Shown: positions 48,438 to 58,012, counted from the stretch's first letter. The stretch: 64,000 nt of DNA from Holosporales bacterium (GCA_947461445.1 CANHKV010000003.1:24950-88949), one strand, 5' to 3'. The notes: generated from the letters alone by a model not told the origin. Numbers and translations: made by a program.

Positions 48438-49700
48438 ATGGCCATATACGGTGGAGTTTGGTGGCTCATTACCCCCGTTTTAATATTAATGTTCAGGATT
48501 TTAGGTAAAAAAGACCCTGCATGGTTGGAGTTTACAGGGCATCACACGATGGCCCGTCCAAAAGGGCAGGTCATCTGGATTCATGGTGCCAGTTTGGGTG
48601 AATTGCGCTCTGCATTACCCTTGATGCAGCATTTAAAAGAAAATAATCCCCATGTTCATTTACTGATCACCGGGTGCAACAGCCCCGCCATAGACGCCAT
48701 AAGGCCCCATGTGCCCAAAGGATCCGTTGTCTTTTTGTGGCCATTGGATGCCCCGCTGTTTGTCAAAAGATTTTTAGACCACTGGAAACCCAGTGCGGTC
48801 TGTTTTTTGGAATGCGAATTATGGCCGTGTTTACTGAACACTCTAAACAAAAATAACATTCCATTTTTTAATATCAATTTTTTTACCGATGCCAAATCCC
48901 TAGGGCATTACAAAATGTTGGGATCATTTTTCCCCAGCTTGCTGTCGCGATCATCCGGCATTTGGATGTCCTGTGGGGACAGGGTCTATGATTGGGGGGT
49001 GGAGAATGGATTAATAAACCCCCCATTAATGCCTTCGTTAAAATATGGGGTTACACCCTTTTCAAAACCACAATCCTCTGTGTTACCCGATCTATCCCAA
49101 AGAATTTTTTGGTTGGTTTCCTGTACGATAATGGCAGAAGAATCCATGATTTTAAATGCGCACAACGCATTACAAAAAACCCATCCCCATTTGTTATTGA
49201 TTTGGGCATTGCGAAATCCCGTCACTCCTGCCTTTCTGCATATCCTGGACCACAGTGGTCAACGGTACCTATTTCGGTCTCAAAATGCACAAATAGACCA
49301 ATCTTGCACCATATATCTTATTGATACGCTGGGAGAATTGGATGTGTTTTACCGTCAGGCCCCCTTTGTCGTGATGGGAAATTCCTTTACCAAAAAGGGA
49401 GAAGGGCATAACATTTTAGAGCCCATGGCTAATGGATGCTTGCCCATTGTTGGTCCATTCATGCCAGTCAGCCAACATTTGGTGGACGATTTTTTACCCG
49501 TTGGCGCCATTGTTCAAATTCCTGAACCGGATTTGGTTTCTGTGGTACATGGTTTTTTGCAAGATCCAAACAGTGCGCGCCTAATGGCCCAACATGGCAA
49601 GGAAAAATTGGCGGAAAAAAAGACGGAATTGCGTAATTTTCTAGATCAACGGGCAAAGGAAATACTGGCATCGGGCCATGGCTGTGACCCAGTACCATGA
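48438..49700 (+). CDS. waaA: 3-deoxy-D-manno-octulosonic-acid transferase
   Basis: WaaA (KdtA) adds Kdo sugars to lipid A precursor at the inner membrane. An N-terminal membrane anchor (YGGVWWLITPVLILMFRIL) is followed by the GT30 fold. HGASLGELRSALPL corresponds to the SVGE box with the catalytic Glu, and ECELWPCLLN follows. Near the C-terminus KKGEGHNILEPMANGCLPIV matches the GGHNPLEP nucleotide-binding motif. From ATG 48438 it has 420 residues. An in-frame ATG at 48372 lies inside the end of dnaB and is an alternative start. Its presence shows that the cell makes Kdo-containing LPS. Confidence 0.92.
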   Translation: MAIYGGVWWLITPVLILMFRILGKKDPAWLEFTGHHTMARPKGQVIWIHGASLGELRSALPLMQHLKENNPHVHLLITGCNSPAIDAIRPHVPKGSVVFLWPLDAPLFVKRFLDHWKPSAVCFLECELWPCLLNTLNKNNIPFFNINFFTDAKSLGHYKMLGSFFPSLLSRSSGIWMSCGDRVYDWGVENGLINPPLMPSLKYGVTPFSKPQSSVLPDLSQRIFWLVSCTIMAEESMILNAHNALQKTHPHLLLIWALRNPVTPAFLHILDHSGQRYLFRSQNAQIDQSCTIYLIDTLGELDVFYRQAPFVVMGNSFTKKGEGHNILEPMANGCLPIVGPFMPVSQHLVDDFLPVGAIVQIPEPDLVSVVHGFLQDPNSARLMAQHGKEKLAEKKTELRNFLDQRAKEILASGHGCDPVP

Positions 49701-49796
49701 CAGAGACAATGGGTTAAAGGCTGGCAAAAAATGAAATATTCCCTATAATAAGAAAGATTCTTCTAGGCCATAGCGTTGATGTTTCTTAGGGATAAT

Positions 49797-49955
49797 ATGC
49801 AACAATTAATCCAAATTTTTTACACATTGCCAGGCATTGTATCTCCATCAGCCCAGCATAGGGTGATGTATTTGGATCAAGGCAGGTTGATCCGTGGGTT
49901 TACGGGTCGACAAAAGGTCCCCCAGCTGGCCAATGGCATTCAACAATGGCGATAA
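49797..49955 (+). CDS. Possible 52-residue small protein
   Basis: ATG 49797 has AGGG five bases upstream and a TATAAT about 50 bases upstream (49744-49749). It opens a 52-codon frame that includes SPSAQHRVMYLDQGRLIRG. No family is recognised; the composition looks coding. It ends 39 bases before the first amino-acid permease and could be co-transcribed with it. Confidence 0.4.
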   Translation: MQQLIQIFYTLPGIVSPSAQHRVMYLDQGRLIRGFTGRQKVPQLANGIQQWR

Positions 49956-49994
49956 TTGGCATGCTTTTTCCTCTTTTTTGTTAAGGTTTTTTCT

Positions 49995-51284
49995 ATGCCC
50001 AGCACGTCACGCTCCTTAGGTTTATTTTCCGTCATCGCCATGGTGGTCAGTTTACAGCTGGGTTTTGGCATGTTTCTTTTGCCCAGCCTGTTGGCGCCCT
50101 ATGGGTTTTTGGGCATTTCCAGTTGGTTGATTTCTGGCATGGGGGCCATGGTATTGTGTCATGTTTTTTCTGCCCTATCCCAAGCACACCCCATGGTGGG
50201 GGGACCTCATGTGTATGTTGGGGCTGCGTTTGGAAAGCGCTGGGCATTTTATGTGGGGTGGACCTATTGGGTTTTAGGCTGGCTGGCCTCTGCCCCATTG
50301 GTGATGATGGCGCTGCATTCTTTGGAAAATCTGTTGCATCCTTGGGTTGTTTTTGGGACGATGTCCAAAATCGGTTTTCAAATCATTCTGTTATGGTCCT
50401 TGATGATGCTGAACATTCGGGGCAGCCAATTATCCGGTCTAGGAGAGCGTTTATTTGGCGTATTAAAAATATTGCCATTGATCATTTTACCCTTGATCAG
50501 CATCCCATTTTGGAATATAGACCTGCTCACTGCCCCCATAACGGATACGCCATTGGTGGCTGTCAATGGGGCCAGTTTATTAACATTTTGGGGCTTTGTG
50601 GGCCTAGAAGCTGGAACAACCATTGCGGATTCGGTCAAAGATCCGAAAAAAATTATTCCTCGGGCCTTGTTTTGGGGAACGGTGTTGGCGCTGGCCGTTT
50701 ACATCATGAATACCACCAGCATTTTTGCCGTTGTCCCCAGAGACGTGTTACTGACAACACCTAACAGTTACGGGGCATTACTGGATCGGTGTTGTGGAGC
50801 TGGATGGGGAAGACTGATTGATCTGACCATTTTAATTGTATGCATCGGATCCTTGAATTCATGGATTTTAGCTGGCGGATCGGTCATCGCCAGTGGGGCA
50901 AAAAGCCATATTTTTCCAGCTTTTTTCGGTCAAATGAACCGATACAACAGCCCCGCCATTGGCATTAAACTGACCACTTTATGCTTGTTATCGTGTGTGA
51001 TGGTGATGCATAATCAAACGCTGTACGATAAAATTGAACAGACCATCAGCCTATCCACAGCCTTGTACATGGCCATTTATTTGTTATCTGTGGCGGCATT
51101 GGTGCACCTGATCCGCACCAACCGCATTCCCAGTACGCCTTTGCTGATGGGGTCTATGGGACTAAGCGGATTATTTTGCCTGTGGATTGTGGCTTCTTTG
51201 CCTTGGATTTGTCTGATTTTTTCTCTGTGCATTCCCATTATAGGATATGGTTTTGCCCGTGTATTCCGCTGGCCAGTGCGATGA
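49995..51284 (+). CDS. APC-family amino acid permease / antiporter, first of two
   Basis: A 429-residue inner-membrane protein with about 12 hydrophobic segments, like the basic amino acid/polyamine antiporter branch (AdiC, PotE, CadB). The first segment has LQLGFGMFLLPSLLAPYG, matching the unwound G-S/F-G-x-F-LLP substrate site. Later come MVGGPHVYVGAAFGKR, GFVGLEAGTTIADSVKDPKK and SLNSWILAGGS. AAGG lies eight bases before ATG 49995; the frame upstream to 49956 is not needed. It is about half identical by eye to the next gene, so they are tandem duplicates. The substrate is unknown. Confidence 0.88.
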   Translation: MPSTSRSLGLFSVIAMVVSLQLGFGMFLLPSLLAPYGFLGISSWLISGMGAMVLCHVFSALSQAHPMVGGPHVYVGAAFGKRWAFYVGWTYWVLGWLASAPLVMMALHSLENLLHPWVVFGTMSKIGFQIILLWSLMMLNIRGSQLSGLGERLFGVLKILPLIILPLISIPFWNIDLLTAPITDTPLVAVNGASLLTFWGFVGLEAGTTIADSVKDPKKIIPRALFWGTVLALAVYIMNTTSIFAVVPRDVLLTTPNSYGALLDRCCGAGWGRLIDLTILIVCIGSLNSWILAGGSVIASGAKSHIFPAFFGQMNRYNSPAIGIKLTTLCLLSCVMVMHNQTLYDKIEQTISLSTALYMAIYLLSVAALVHLIRTNRIPSTPLLMGSMGLSGLFCLWIVASLPWICLIFSLCIPIIGYGFARVFRWPVR

Positions 51285-51457
51285 TTGGCTGGGGATCGTG
51301 GGGTGTAACACGATAGGAGCTGTCCTGAAAAAATAGACTTAAAAAATAGACTTTTTAAGATCAAGACTGTATTCTAATGCCACCATGCATTTTTTCAACA
51401 CTGTCACCTGGAAACAGTTTTTTTTAACATTTTGATTTAAAACAAGGAACAACAACA

Positions 51458-52756
51458 ATGTCTGCTATACAACGCCGAGACATGGGCTTTTGGTCGGCTT
51501 TTGCCTTGGTGGTTAATTTACAACTCGGTTCAGCCATATTTTTATTACCCCGATCATTATCTGCCTATGGTCTTTGGGGAGCACTCAGCTGGATCATCAG
51601 TGGGCTTGGTGCCCTCTCTTTGAGTCATATTTTTTCCGTTCTATCCAATCATCATCCCATGGTTGGTGGACCCCATGTTTATATCGAGCAAGCCTTTGGC
51701 AAGCGCTGTGGGTTTTATGCAGGATGGACCTATTGGGTTGTGGCATGGATCAGTTCCACACCCCTGATTTTGGTGGGAACCACGGCTGTCGAGAGCATCA
51801 TGGGTGATTTTGGAGTATGGGGACGATTAATCCTTCAAATGACGGTGCTGTGGTCTTTGATGAGTCTGAATATTCGGGGTGCAAAATTATCTGGATTGGG
51901 AGAAATCATTTTTTCCATCCTAAAAGTATCGCCATTGGTGATTATTCCTTTTCTAGGCGTCCGTTATTTTGACTGGAATATTTTAAAAGAGCCCACAGAA
52001 ATACCTGTGTTTTCAGCCCTCAGTTCGGCCAGTTTAATGACATTTTGGGGATTTGTGGGTCTGGAGGCAGGCACAACCATCGCCGATTGCGTGAAAAATC
52101 CGAAAATAATCATTCCTCGGGCCTTGTTTTGGGGCACATTGTTGGTGGTCATTTTGTATTTTATCAATACCATTAGTATTTTTGGCATTGTTCCCAGGTC
52201 CATTTTATCCACAAGTGACAATGCTTATGCGGCTTTGTTTCATCAAACGTGGGGCAATGGGTGGGACAAAGCCATTCAAGTTTTGGTGTGCATCATGTGT
52301 TTTGGTTCGTTGAATTCTTGGATATTATCCTCTGGTCAGGTGGCGTTAACGGCGGCAAATTCAGGATTATTTCCTCCTATTTTCAATCAAATTAACGGAC
52401 AAAACAGCCCTGTTATGGGGGTTAAAATCACAACCATGTGTTTGGCCGCATCCTGTGCATTGGTTTCATTGCTGTTGTATTACAGTCAATCTTTTTCTCA
52501 ACAAATTGATATTTTCATCAATCTATCTGTCAGTTGTTTGATTTTACTCTATGTCGTCGTCATTTTGGCCTTAATGGCATTTATTCGAAAAAAAGTCATA
52601 CAGTGGTCGCCTTTGCTGATGATTTCAGTGATCACGAGCACGGCCTTTTGCTTTTGGACCATTACATCGACCCATTGGTCCATGCTGTTGGGAGCCATAT
52701 TAATCCCCATCAGCGGATATATTATGGCCCGTTTGTTCCGATGGTCTGTGTTTTAG
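51458..52756 (+). CDS. APC-family amino acid permease / antiporter, second of two
   Basis: A 432-residue paralog of the previous gene with the same landmarks: LQLGSAIFLLPRSLSAYG, MVGGPHVYIEQAFGKR, GFVGLEAGTTIADCVKNPK and SLNSWILSSGQ. It has about 12 membrane segments. AAGGA lies upstream of ATG 51458, with a 173-base gap after the first copy that includes a short AAAATAGACTT direct repeat. Conservation is strongest around the presumed substrate site and weakest in the C-terminal third. The two copies may have split substrates. Confidence 0.88.
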   Translation: MSAIQRRDMGFWSAFALVVNLQLGSAIFLLPRSLSAYGLWGALSWIISGLGALSLSHIFSVLSNHHPMVGGPHVYIEQAFGKRCGFYAGWTYWVVAWISSTPLILVGTTAVESIMGDFGVWGRLILQMTVLWSLMSLNIRGAKLSGLGEIIFSILKVSPLVIIPFLGVRYFDWNILKEPTEIPVFSALSSASLMTFWGFVGLEAGTTIADCVKNPKIIIPRALFWGTLLVVILYFINTISIFGIVPRSILSTSDNAYAALFHQTWGNGWDKAIQVLVCIMCFGSLNSWILSSGQVALTAANSGLFPPIFNQINGQNSPVMGVKITTMCLAASCALVSLLLYYSQSFSQQIDIFINLSVSCLILLYVVVILALMAFIRKKVIQWSPLLMISVITSTAFCFWTITSTHWSMLLGAILIPISGYIMARLFRWSVF

Positions 52757-52810
52757 AGGCCGAGGACAGAATAGGGTCATTTTGTCCCTTTTTGCCCCAC
52801 GCGGTGGCCC

Positions 52811-54052
52811 CTAAATGACCATAATACGTGGCGTGGATTGATTAGAAAAAAATAAACTATATAGGGCCCAAACCAGGGCATCCTTACGGTCGGACAGAGT
52901 CCCAGAAGGGCTAAGCATTTGTTCTTCTAGTTCATGAAAATACCCGCAATGAACGACGCGTTTTTGCTCGTACAATGCAGCAATGGGTTCCGCCCGAGCC
53001 CGTTTGCTGCGTGTGGCATATACCGACTGATACGGCACATTGGGAAAAAAAGAATGCAGTAAATGTTGAACCATATCCCCTCCATTATTAATTTCAGCAA
53101 TAATGCGATCGGCACCATGGTGTTCATAGGCCGATACAGCCCTTTTAATCCACTGTGTGGCGGAAAAACGACCACTGCAATCATCCAAAACATACCCCAT
53201 ACCCTGATCATCCATTCCAGCCACGACAATGCCAGTTTCTGCCCGATCGTGCTGTTCACTGACCGCTGGATCAATGGCTACTATAATGCGGCGAAATGAT
53301 TTGGGTGTGTTCTGGTGAACGATCATGTCTCTTTTCCACAATCCTTGCCCCTGATTTTCAATGACCAAGCCCTGTAATTCTTGTGCAGCAAAGGCCGTAC
53401 CAGCATATCGATGGTTCAACATTTCTAAATAAGGTTTGGGTAAATTTGATGCATTATCCCAGGTGGTGCCCCGGGTAACACACACATCGTTGCGTTCCAG
53501 CAATTGCTTGATCAATGGGGTTGGACGGGGTGTGGTGGTGATAATCACCCGAGGATTAGATCCCAAGCGCAATGCCATCATTAATTGATCCCAGGCCTGT
53601 TGGTCGTATTCAAATTTTGCCAATTCATCGATCCAAGCGGCATCAAATTGCGGACCCCTTAAACATTGGGGCGAGTGCGCACTGTACCCCAAAGCCATGG
53701 CACCACAGGGCCAGGTTAATTGACGTTTGGACGGTTCATACACGACCTTTTCTTCAGGAGCAGACACTGCCAACAGCCCGCTGTTTCCCTCGATCATCAC
53801 TTTACGCACCTCGTCCATATTATTTCCCAACAAGCAAATGCGTCGACACGATTTTTCCTGGACCCATTTTCGAATGGTTTCTGCCCCTGTACGGGTTTTT
53901 CCGAATCCTCTGCCTGCCAAAATCAACCAAATGCGCCATGGCCCCTTGGGAACCTTTTGACCCTCTCTGGCATGGGCATCCCAATCAAAGCCATGCTTTT
54001 TAGCAGATGTGTATCGTTTTAATCGATGAGATAAAATTTTGTAATTATTCAA
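52811..54052 (-). CDS. Phage/GTA-type terminase large subunit, standing alone
   Basis: TerL is the ATPase-nuclease motor that packages DNA into phage or gene-transfer-agent heads. The 413-residue product has Walker A AGRGFGKTRTGAE (about residues 46-58) and Walker B FDAAWIDELAKF. The RNase H-like nuclease acids lie in IVAIDPAVS, RIIAEINNGGD and SDRKDALVWAL. All catalytic motifs are intact. It most resembles the DNA-packaging protein of alphaproteobacterial gene transfer agents. No portal, capsid or tail gene adjoins. The TTG start at 54052 has no ribosome site, so the true N-terminus is uncertain. Base composition matches the core genes, suggesting long residence. Confidence 0.88.
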   Translation of the reverse strand: MNNYKILSHRLKRYTSAKKHGFDWDAHAREGQKVPKGPWRIWLILAGRGFGKTRTGAETIRKWVQEKSCRRICLLGNNMDEVRKVMIEGNSGLLAVSAPEEKVVYEPSKRQLTWPCGAMALGYSAHSPQCLRGPQFDAAWIDELAKFEYDQQAWDQLMMALRLGSNPRVIITTTPRPTPLIKQLLERNDVCVTRGTTWDNASNLPKPYLEMLNHRYAGTAFAAQELQGLVIENQGQGLWKRDMIVHQNTPKSFRRIIVAIDPAVSEQHDRAETGIVVAGMDDQGMGYVLDDCSGRFSATQWIKRAVSAYEHHGADRIIAEINNGGDMVQHLLHSFFPNVPYQSVYATRSKRARAEPIAALYEQKRVVHCGYFHELEEQMLSPSGTLSDRKDALVWALYSLFFSNQSTPRIMVI

Positions 54053-54176
54053 TTGAAAAAACCAATGTGTTTTATTATCAGCTTATAACAAATGGTTAAA
54101 GTAAATCAAATAAATGCAACGCTCTTGATTTTTTTCGATTTTTTATACTAACACTGTTGCCAGATGCCGTTTCTTG

Positions 54177-54203
54177 AACGTATCATAAAAAGATACGTTT
54201 TTA
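54177..54203 (+). promoter_or_regulatory. Terminator-like hairpin in the prfA leader
   Basis: AACGTATC (54177-54184) pairs perfectly with GATACGTT (54192-54199), loop 7, followed by a short T run. It is 14 bases before the prfA start, and the gene upstream points the other way. A TATACT (-10-like) lies at 54144-54149, so the hairpin would be in prfA's own leader. Confidence 0.6.
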
Positions 54204-54213
54204 AGGTCCAACT

Positions 54214-55299
54214 GTGTTTCGCAAAAAATTACCTATGATTTTACAACGGTATTATGATTTGGAAACCCAAGCATCATTACCAGATGCCCCCAGTCGACCT
54301 GATTTTGCCGATATATTGCGGGAACACACCCAATTAATGCCTTTTGTTCAGGAAATTGAAACATTACAAGCATTGGATACAGAACTGTCCAATCTGCGAA
54401 ATTTGTTAAATGATCCAGATTTTAAGGCCATGGCACAAGAAGAAATTCCGACACTGACCCAGCGCATCAGCGACCAAGAATGGATCATACGGTGTCTGTT
54501 ACTGCCCAAAGATCAAGACGATGACCGCAACGCCATGATGGAAATTCGTGCTGGCACTGGGGGCGAAGAGGCGGCTCTGTTTGTGGGAACATTATTACGC
54601 ATGTATCGGCGTTATGCGGAGCACAAGGGCTGGACATGCGAGATTTTATCGACGAGCGAGAGTGACCAAGGGGGTATTCGCGAGGTGGCTCTGTCCATTT
54701 CTGGTCGAGATGTTTTTGCCCATTTGAAATTTGAAGCAGGCGTTCACCGGGTTCAGCGCGTTCCAGAAACAGAGGCCAGTGGTCGACTACACACATCTAC
54801 TGCCACGGTGGCCGTGTTGCCAGAAGTGGAAGAAATCGATATTCAGATTGCGGAAAAAGATTTGCGCATTGATGTTTTTCGATCCAGCGGTCCAGGCGGT
54901 CAATCGGTAAACACGACGGACAGTGCTGTACGCATTACTCATATTCCCACAGGCTTGGTGGTGCAACAGCAGGATGAAAAATCCCAACATAAAAATAAGG
55001 CCAAAGCCTTAAAAATATTGCGTTCTCGTCTATACGATAAAATACGCAGCGAACAGGACCAAGAACGCGCGGACTCTCGACACAGCCAAGTGGGCAGAGG
55101 CGAACGATCAGAGCGCATTCGCACTTATAATTTTCCCCAAGGGCGTTTGACCGATCACCGCATTAAATTAACACTGTATAAATTATCTCAGATCATAGAA
55201 GGCGGATCGGGGCTGGAAGAAGTCATCCAAGCCTTATTGGCCGATGATCGTGCGCAACAATTGGCTCAGGAAGATACATTGATTCCCGAAAACGGATAA
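54214..55299 (+). CDS. prfA: Peptide chain release factor 1
   Basis: RF1 reads UAA and UAG and releases the peptide. The 361-residue product has the stop-codon-reading region (RVPETEASGRLHTSTATVAV), the catalytic GGQ in SSGPGGQSVNTTDSAVRITH (about residues 230-250), and RGERSERIRTYNFPQGR. The start is GTG at 54214 with AAGG nine bases upstream; the ATG at 54235 is the alternative. prmC, whose product methylates the GGQ and which often follows prfA, is not adjacent. A C6/G6 hairpin follows the stop. Confidence 0.96.
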   Translation: MFRKKLPMILQRYYDLETQASLPDAPSRPDFADILREHTQLMPFVQEIETLQALDTELSNLRNLLNDPDFKAMAQEEIPTLTQRISDQEWIIRCLLLPKDQDDDRNAMMEIRAGTGGEEAALFVGTLLRMYRRYAEHKGWTCEILSTSESDQGGIREVALSISGRDVFAHLKFEAGVHRVQRVPETEASGRLHTSTATVAVLPEVEEIDIQIAEKDLRIDVFRSSGPGGQSVNTTDSAVRITHIPTGLVVQQQDEKSQHKNKAKALKILRSRLYDKIRSEQDQERADSRHSQVGRGERSERIRTYNFPQGRLTDHRIKLTLYKLSQIIEGGSGLEEVIQALLADDRAQQLAQEDTLIPENG

Positions 55300-55301
55300 G
55301 T

Positions 55302-55322
55302 CCCCCCTGTTTGATTGGGGGG
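55302..55322 (+). terminator. C6/G6 hairpin after prfA
   Basis: CCCCCC (55302-55307), 9-base loop, GGGGGG (55317-55322), starting two bases after the prfA stop. There is no T tract. Same type as the hairpins at 26488 and 58765. Confidence 0.55.
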
Positions 55323-55821
55323 CCGAGAAGTTTATACAGGGATTCTAATGATGCTCTATTTTTTGTCTTTTTGCCGTTGGGGGCTGTATCCCTTTATCAA
55401 ACGGGGATTCTCTGCTCTTTCCCTGATTTTTCAAGGGCTCTGATGCACTTGGCAATCTCCCATCCTCTTGTACGAATACCGACCCCTTACGGTGGTTATG
55501 GATTACTTTAAACACCTGAGTTGTCTCTGCATCAGACATGATCCCGGTCTCTTTTCTTGGTCAAAAAAACAGCAACAAAAAAGGGTTGTCACAGAAACAC
55601 AGTGCAATTTCTGACGTACAAAATCTCTGAATTCAGTCATCTATCTATAAGATTGCCCCAACATGTACCCACGCATTGTTTCAAGAATTTCATGAAAACA
55701 CGCCCCATACCGGACAAGACGGTTTTTTGATGACACTAAAGCGCACGCCGTTTCGTTCATATTGCCTTGCATAGATATTTCAGAACAGCGTACAATTTAT
55801 GGTATTTTTCTGCCTTTTTTC
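55323..55821. other. Intergenic region between prfA and mraY
   Basis: About 500 bases with no gene I can support. A 64-codon frame on the minus strand (55345-55539) and others have no family features. The region may hold the promoter of mraY-lptA-lptB and possibly a decayed gene. Confidence 0.4.
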
Positions 55822-56898
55822 ATGCTGTATTACCTAAGCGAACTGTTCGCCAATCATACTTTTTTCAATCTATTTCGATACATTACGTTGCGCTGTGTAT
55901 GGGCCTTGTTTACGTCTTTTTTCTTGGTGTGGTTCATCGCGCCTTATTTTATCCAGTGGATTAAATCCAAGGGGGTGCAGCCATTACGCGAAGATGGCCC
56001 GCCCTCACATCTTGTAACCAAAAAAGGCACCCCCACCATGGGTGGATCATTGATCATGTTGGCCTATACCAGCACCCTGATTTTATGGATCGATTGGAGC
56101 AATACCTACGTTTGGATTGCCACATGGGTTTTTATGGGATGTGGCGCATTGGGGGCCTGCGATGATCTGTTAAAAGTAACCAGAGCCCATTCAAAAGGAC
56201 TATCTGAACGCCGAAAATTGGTTGGCCAACTGTGCGTTGCATCCAGCGCCATGGCCATGTTGATGATGCTGACTCCGTGCGAATATACCCTCTATTTTCC
56301 CTTTTTTAAAAACGCCATTTTAACCTTGGGCCCTGTTTTATTTGCCCTGTGGGGAACAGGGATCATCATTGGCGCATCCAATGCCGTCAATTTAACCGAT
56401 GGCCTTGATGGGCTTGCCATTGGTCCTGTTATGATGGCGTGTTGCGTATTCGCCATTATGGCCTATCTGGCAGGTCACCACGAATTTGCCCATTATCTAC
56501 ACACACCTTTTGTGCCATCGGCTGGGGAATTATGCGTATTATCCTCTAGTTTAATCGGCGGTGGATTGGGTTTTTTATGGTACAATTGTCCACCGGCCAT
56601 GATTATGATGGGTGACATGGGATCCTTGGCTTTGGGGGGTTTTTTAGGCATTTTGGCCTTAACGATCAAACAAGAATTTTTGCTTGCCATTGTGGGCGGC
56701 ATTTTTGTGATTGAAACATTATCCGTTATTATTCAGGTTTTGGTGTTTAAACGAACAGGACGGCGTATATTTTTAATGGCGCCCATCCACCATCATTTTG
56801 AAAAAAAAGGCTGGTCAGAATCCACGGTTGTGTTTCGATTTTGGATCATTTCCATTTTATTAGGGGTTTTTGCCCTGTCGTGCCTGAAAATTCGATGA
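55822..56898 (+). CDS. mraY: Phospho-N-acetylmuramoyl-pentapeptide-transferase
   Basis: MraY makes lipid I from UDP-MurNAc-pentapeptide and undecaprenyl phosphate in the inner membrane. From ATG 55822 the 358-residue product matches the family length. It contains GTPTMGGSLIML, the Asp pair in GACDDLLKV, NLTDGLDGLA with the third catalytic Asp, and MAPIHHHFEKKGWSE. About ten membrane segments are seen. The frame extends 20 codons further up without support. It is not in a mur cluster here but overlaps lptA by ATGA. Confidence 0.96.
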   Translation: MLYYLSELFANHTFFNLFRYITLRCVWALFTSFFLVWFIAPYFIQWIKSKGVQPLREDGPPSHLVTKKGTPTMGGSLIMLAYTSTLILWIDWSNTYVWIATWVFMGCGALGACDDLLKVTRAHSKGLSERRKLVGQLCVASSAMAMLMMLTPCEYTLYFPFFKNAILTLGPVLFALWGTGIIIGASNAVNLTDGLDGLAIGPVMMACCVFAIMAYLAGHHEFAHYLHTPFVPSAGELCVLSSSLIGGGLGFLWYNCPPAMIMMGDMGSLALGGFLGILALTIKQEFLLAIVGGIFVIETLSVIIQVLVFKRTGRRIFLMAPIHHHFEKKGWSESTVVFRFWIISILLGVFALSCLKIR

Positions 56899-58010
56899 TG
56901 GTGCCACGTTTTTCATCTATTTATTGGATTCTGCGTGAATTCTGGTGCCACAAGATCCCAAAGGTTGTGTGTTCTGTCATGGGATTATGTTGGTTTTTTG
57001 GGTCTACGCATATGACACCCGGCTCTCTTCAATCCTTATCTAGCGGACCAGAGCATATGACCCTAGAGGCGCAAAATGGCGTGGTTTGTCCCGAACCGGG
57101 AAACCTGTGGATTGCCACAGGTCAGGTGATTCTTAAAAAAGGAGTTTTGGTCATCCAGGCTGACCGTATGGATTTAGAGTTTGAAACAAAAAAAAGGGAT
57201 CCTGGGCAATCCGGACAGAAAAACACTGTAAAACATAGTGAAAAATCTAAATTTCCTTTGCTCCAACCCATCATATCTGGGCCAGTGCGCTGTGTAATGG
57301 CCAAAGGAAACGTCTCTATCCATCACCCCTCTTTATCCTTATCCGCCCCATGGGCACGGTATGATTTCCAAACAGAACGTATGGATGCCTTGGGGCCTGG
57401 CATTGTACTACAGAGTCAAAAAAATCCACAAGAAACCCAAACCAGACATCATTGGGTTTTAAACTGTTCAAAATCATTGTCCTATACTCAATCCACAGGA
57501 ATGATGCATGCGGACGGAAAAGTTAGACTGATCAGTCAAGGTAAAGGACTGGAATCGAATATGTTATGCGCCTTGTTTGGACCAGAAAAACCAACTTTAA
57601 CCAGGATCAGTCCTCACAAAAAACCTTTTTCCAAAGGATTGAGTACTCTCCAGAATTCCTTGGAGGCAGAAAATACACCGTTACAACTGTATTGGGCACG
57701 CAGTGATGCCAAGGTGCGTTTTTGGGACAAGGAAAAACAGATCATCGCTGTTTCCCAATCGGCCCTATGGGATGCCATTCTTGAAAAAGGGGAAATGCAA
57801 GGAAATGTTCATATTCGCCATAAAGATCAATACATTCGTGCCAACAAGGCAAACCTGGACTTTTCATCCAATACCATTGGTATTATCGGGCAAAACTGGC
57901 TGTACAGGGGGGATAAACATGGGGCTGGCACTGCGGGGCAAACAACCTGTGATCAATCCAAAGGGGTCTATGCGCTGATCCCCACATCATTTTCTGGCAA
58001 AAAGGGGTAA
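56895..58010 (+). CDS. lptA: LptA/OstA-like LPS transport protein
   Basis: A 371-residue product beginning at an ATGA overlap with mraY. The N-terminal ~30 residues include a hydrophobic stretch (VVCSVMGLCWFFGSTH) that could be a signal or anchor. It then shows LptA/OstA-type beta-strand repeats: EHMTLEAQNGVVC, VLVIQADRMDLEFE, GNVSIHHPSLSLSAPWARY, and near the end GNVHIRHKDQYIRANKANL. It is much longer than E. coli LptA (about 185), with an extra middle section. Position directly before lptB supports a role in the periplasmic LPS bridge. Homology is weak in places. Confidence 0.7.
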   Translation: MMVPRFSSIYWILREFWCHKIPKVVCSVMGLCWFFGSTHMTPGSLQSLSSGPEHMTLEAQNGVVCPEPGNLWIATGQVILKKGVLVIQADRMDLEFETKKRDPGQSGQKNTVKHSEKSKFPLLQPIISGPVRCVMAKGNVSIHHPSLSLSAPWARYDFQTERMDALGPGIVLQSQKNPQETQTRHHWVLNCSKSLSYTQSTGMMHADGKVRLISQGKGLESNMLCALFGPEKPTLTRISPHKKPFSKGLSTLQNSLEAENTPLQLYWARSDAKVRFWDKEKQIIAVSQSALWDAILEKGEMQGNVHIRHKDQYIRANKANLDFSSNTIGIIGQNWLYRGDKHGAGTAGQTTCDQSKGVYALIPTSFSGKKG

Positions 58011-58012
58011 TT

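Noticed and set aside
55345..55539. 64-residue ORF on the minus strand between prfA and mraY
   Set aside because: Low-complexity, no good ribosome site and it overlaps the terminator side of prfA; kept only as a remark in the gap.
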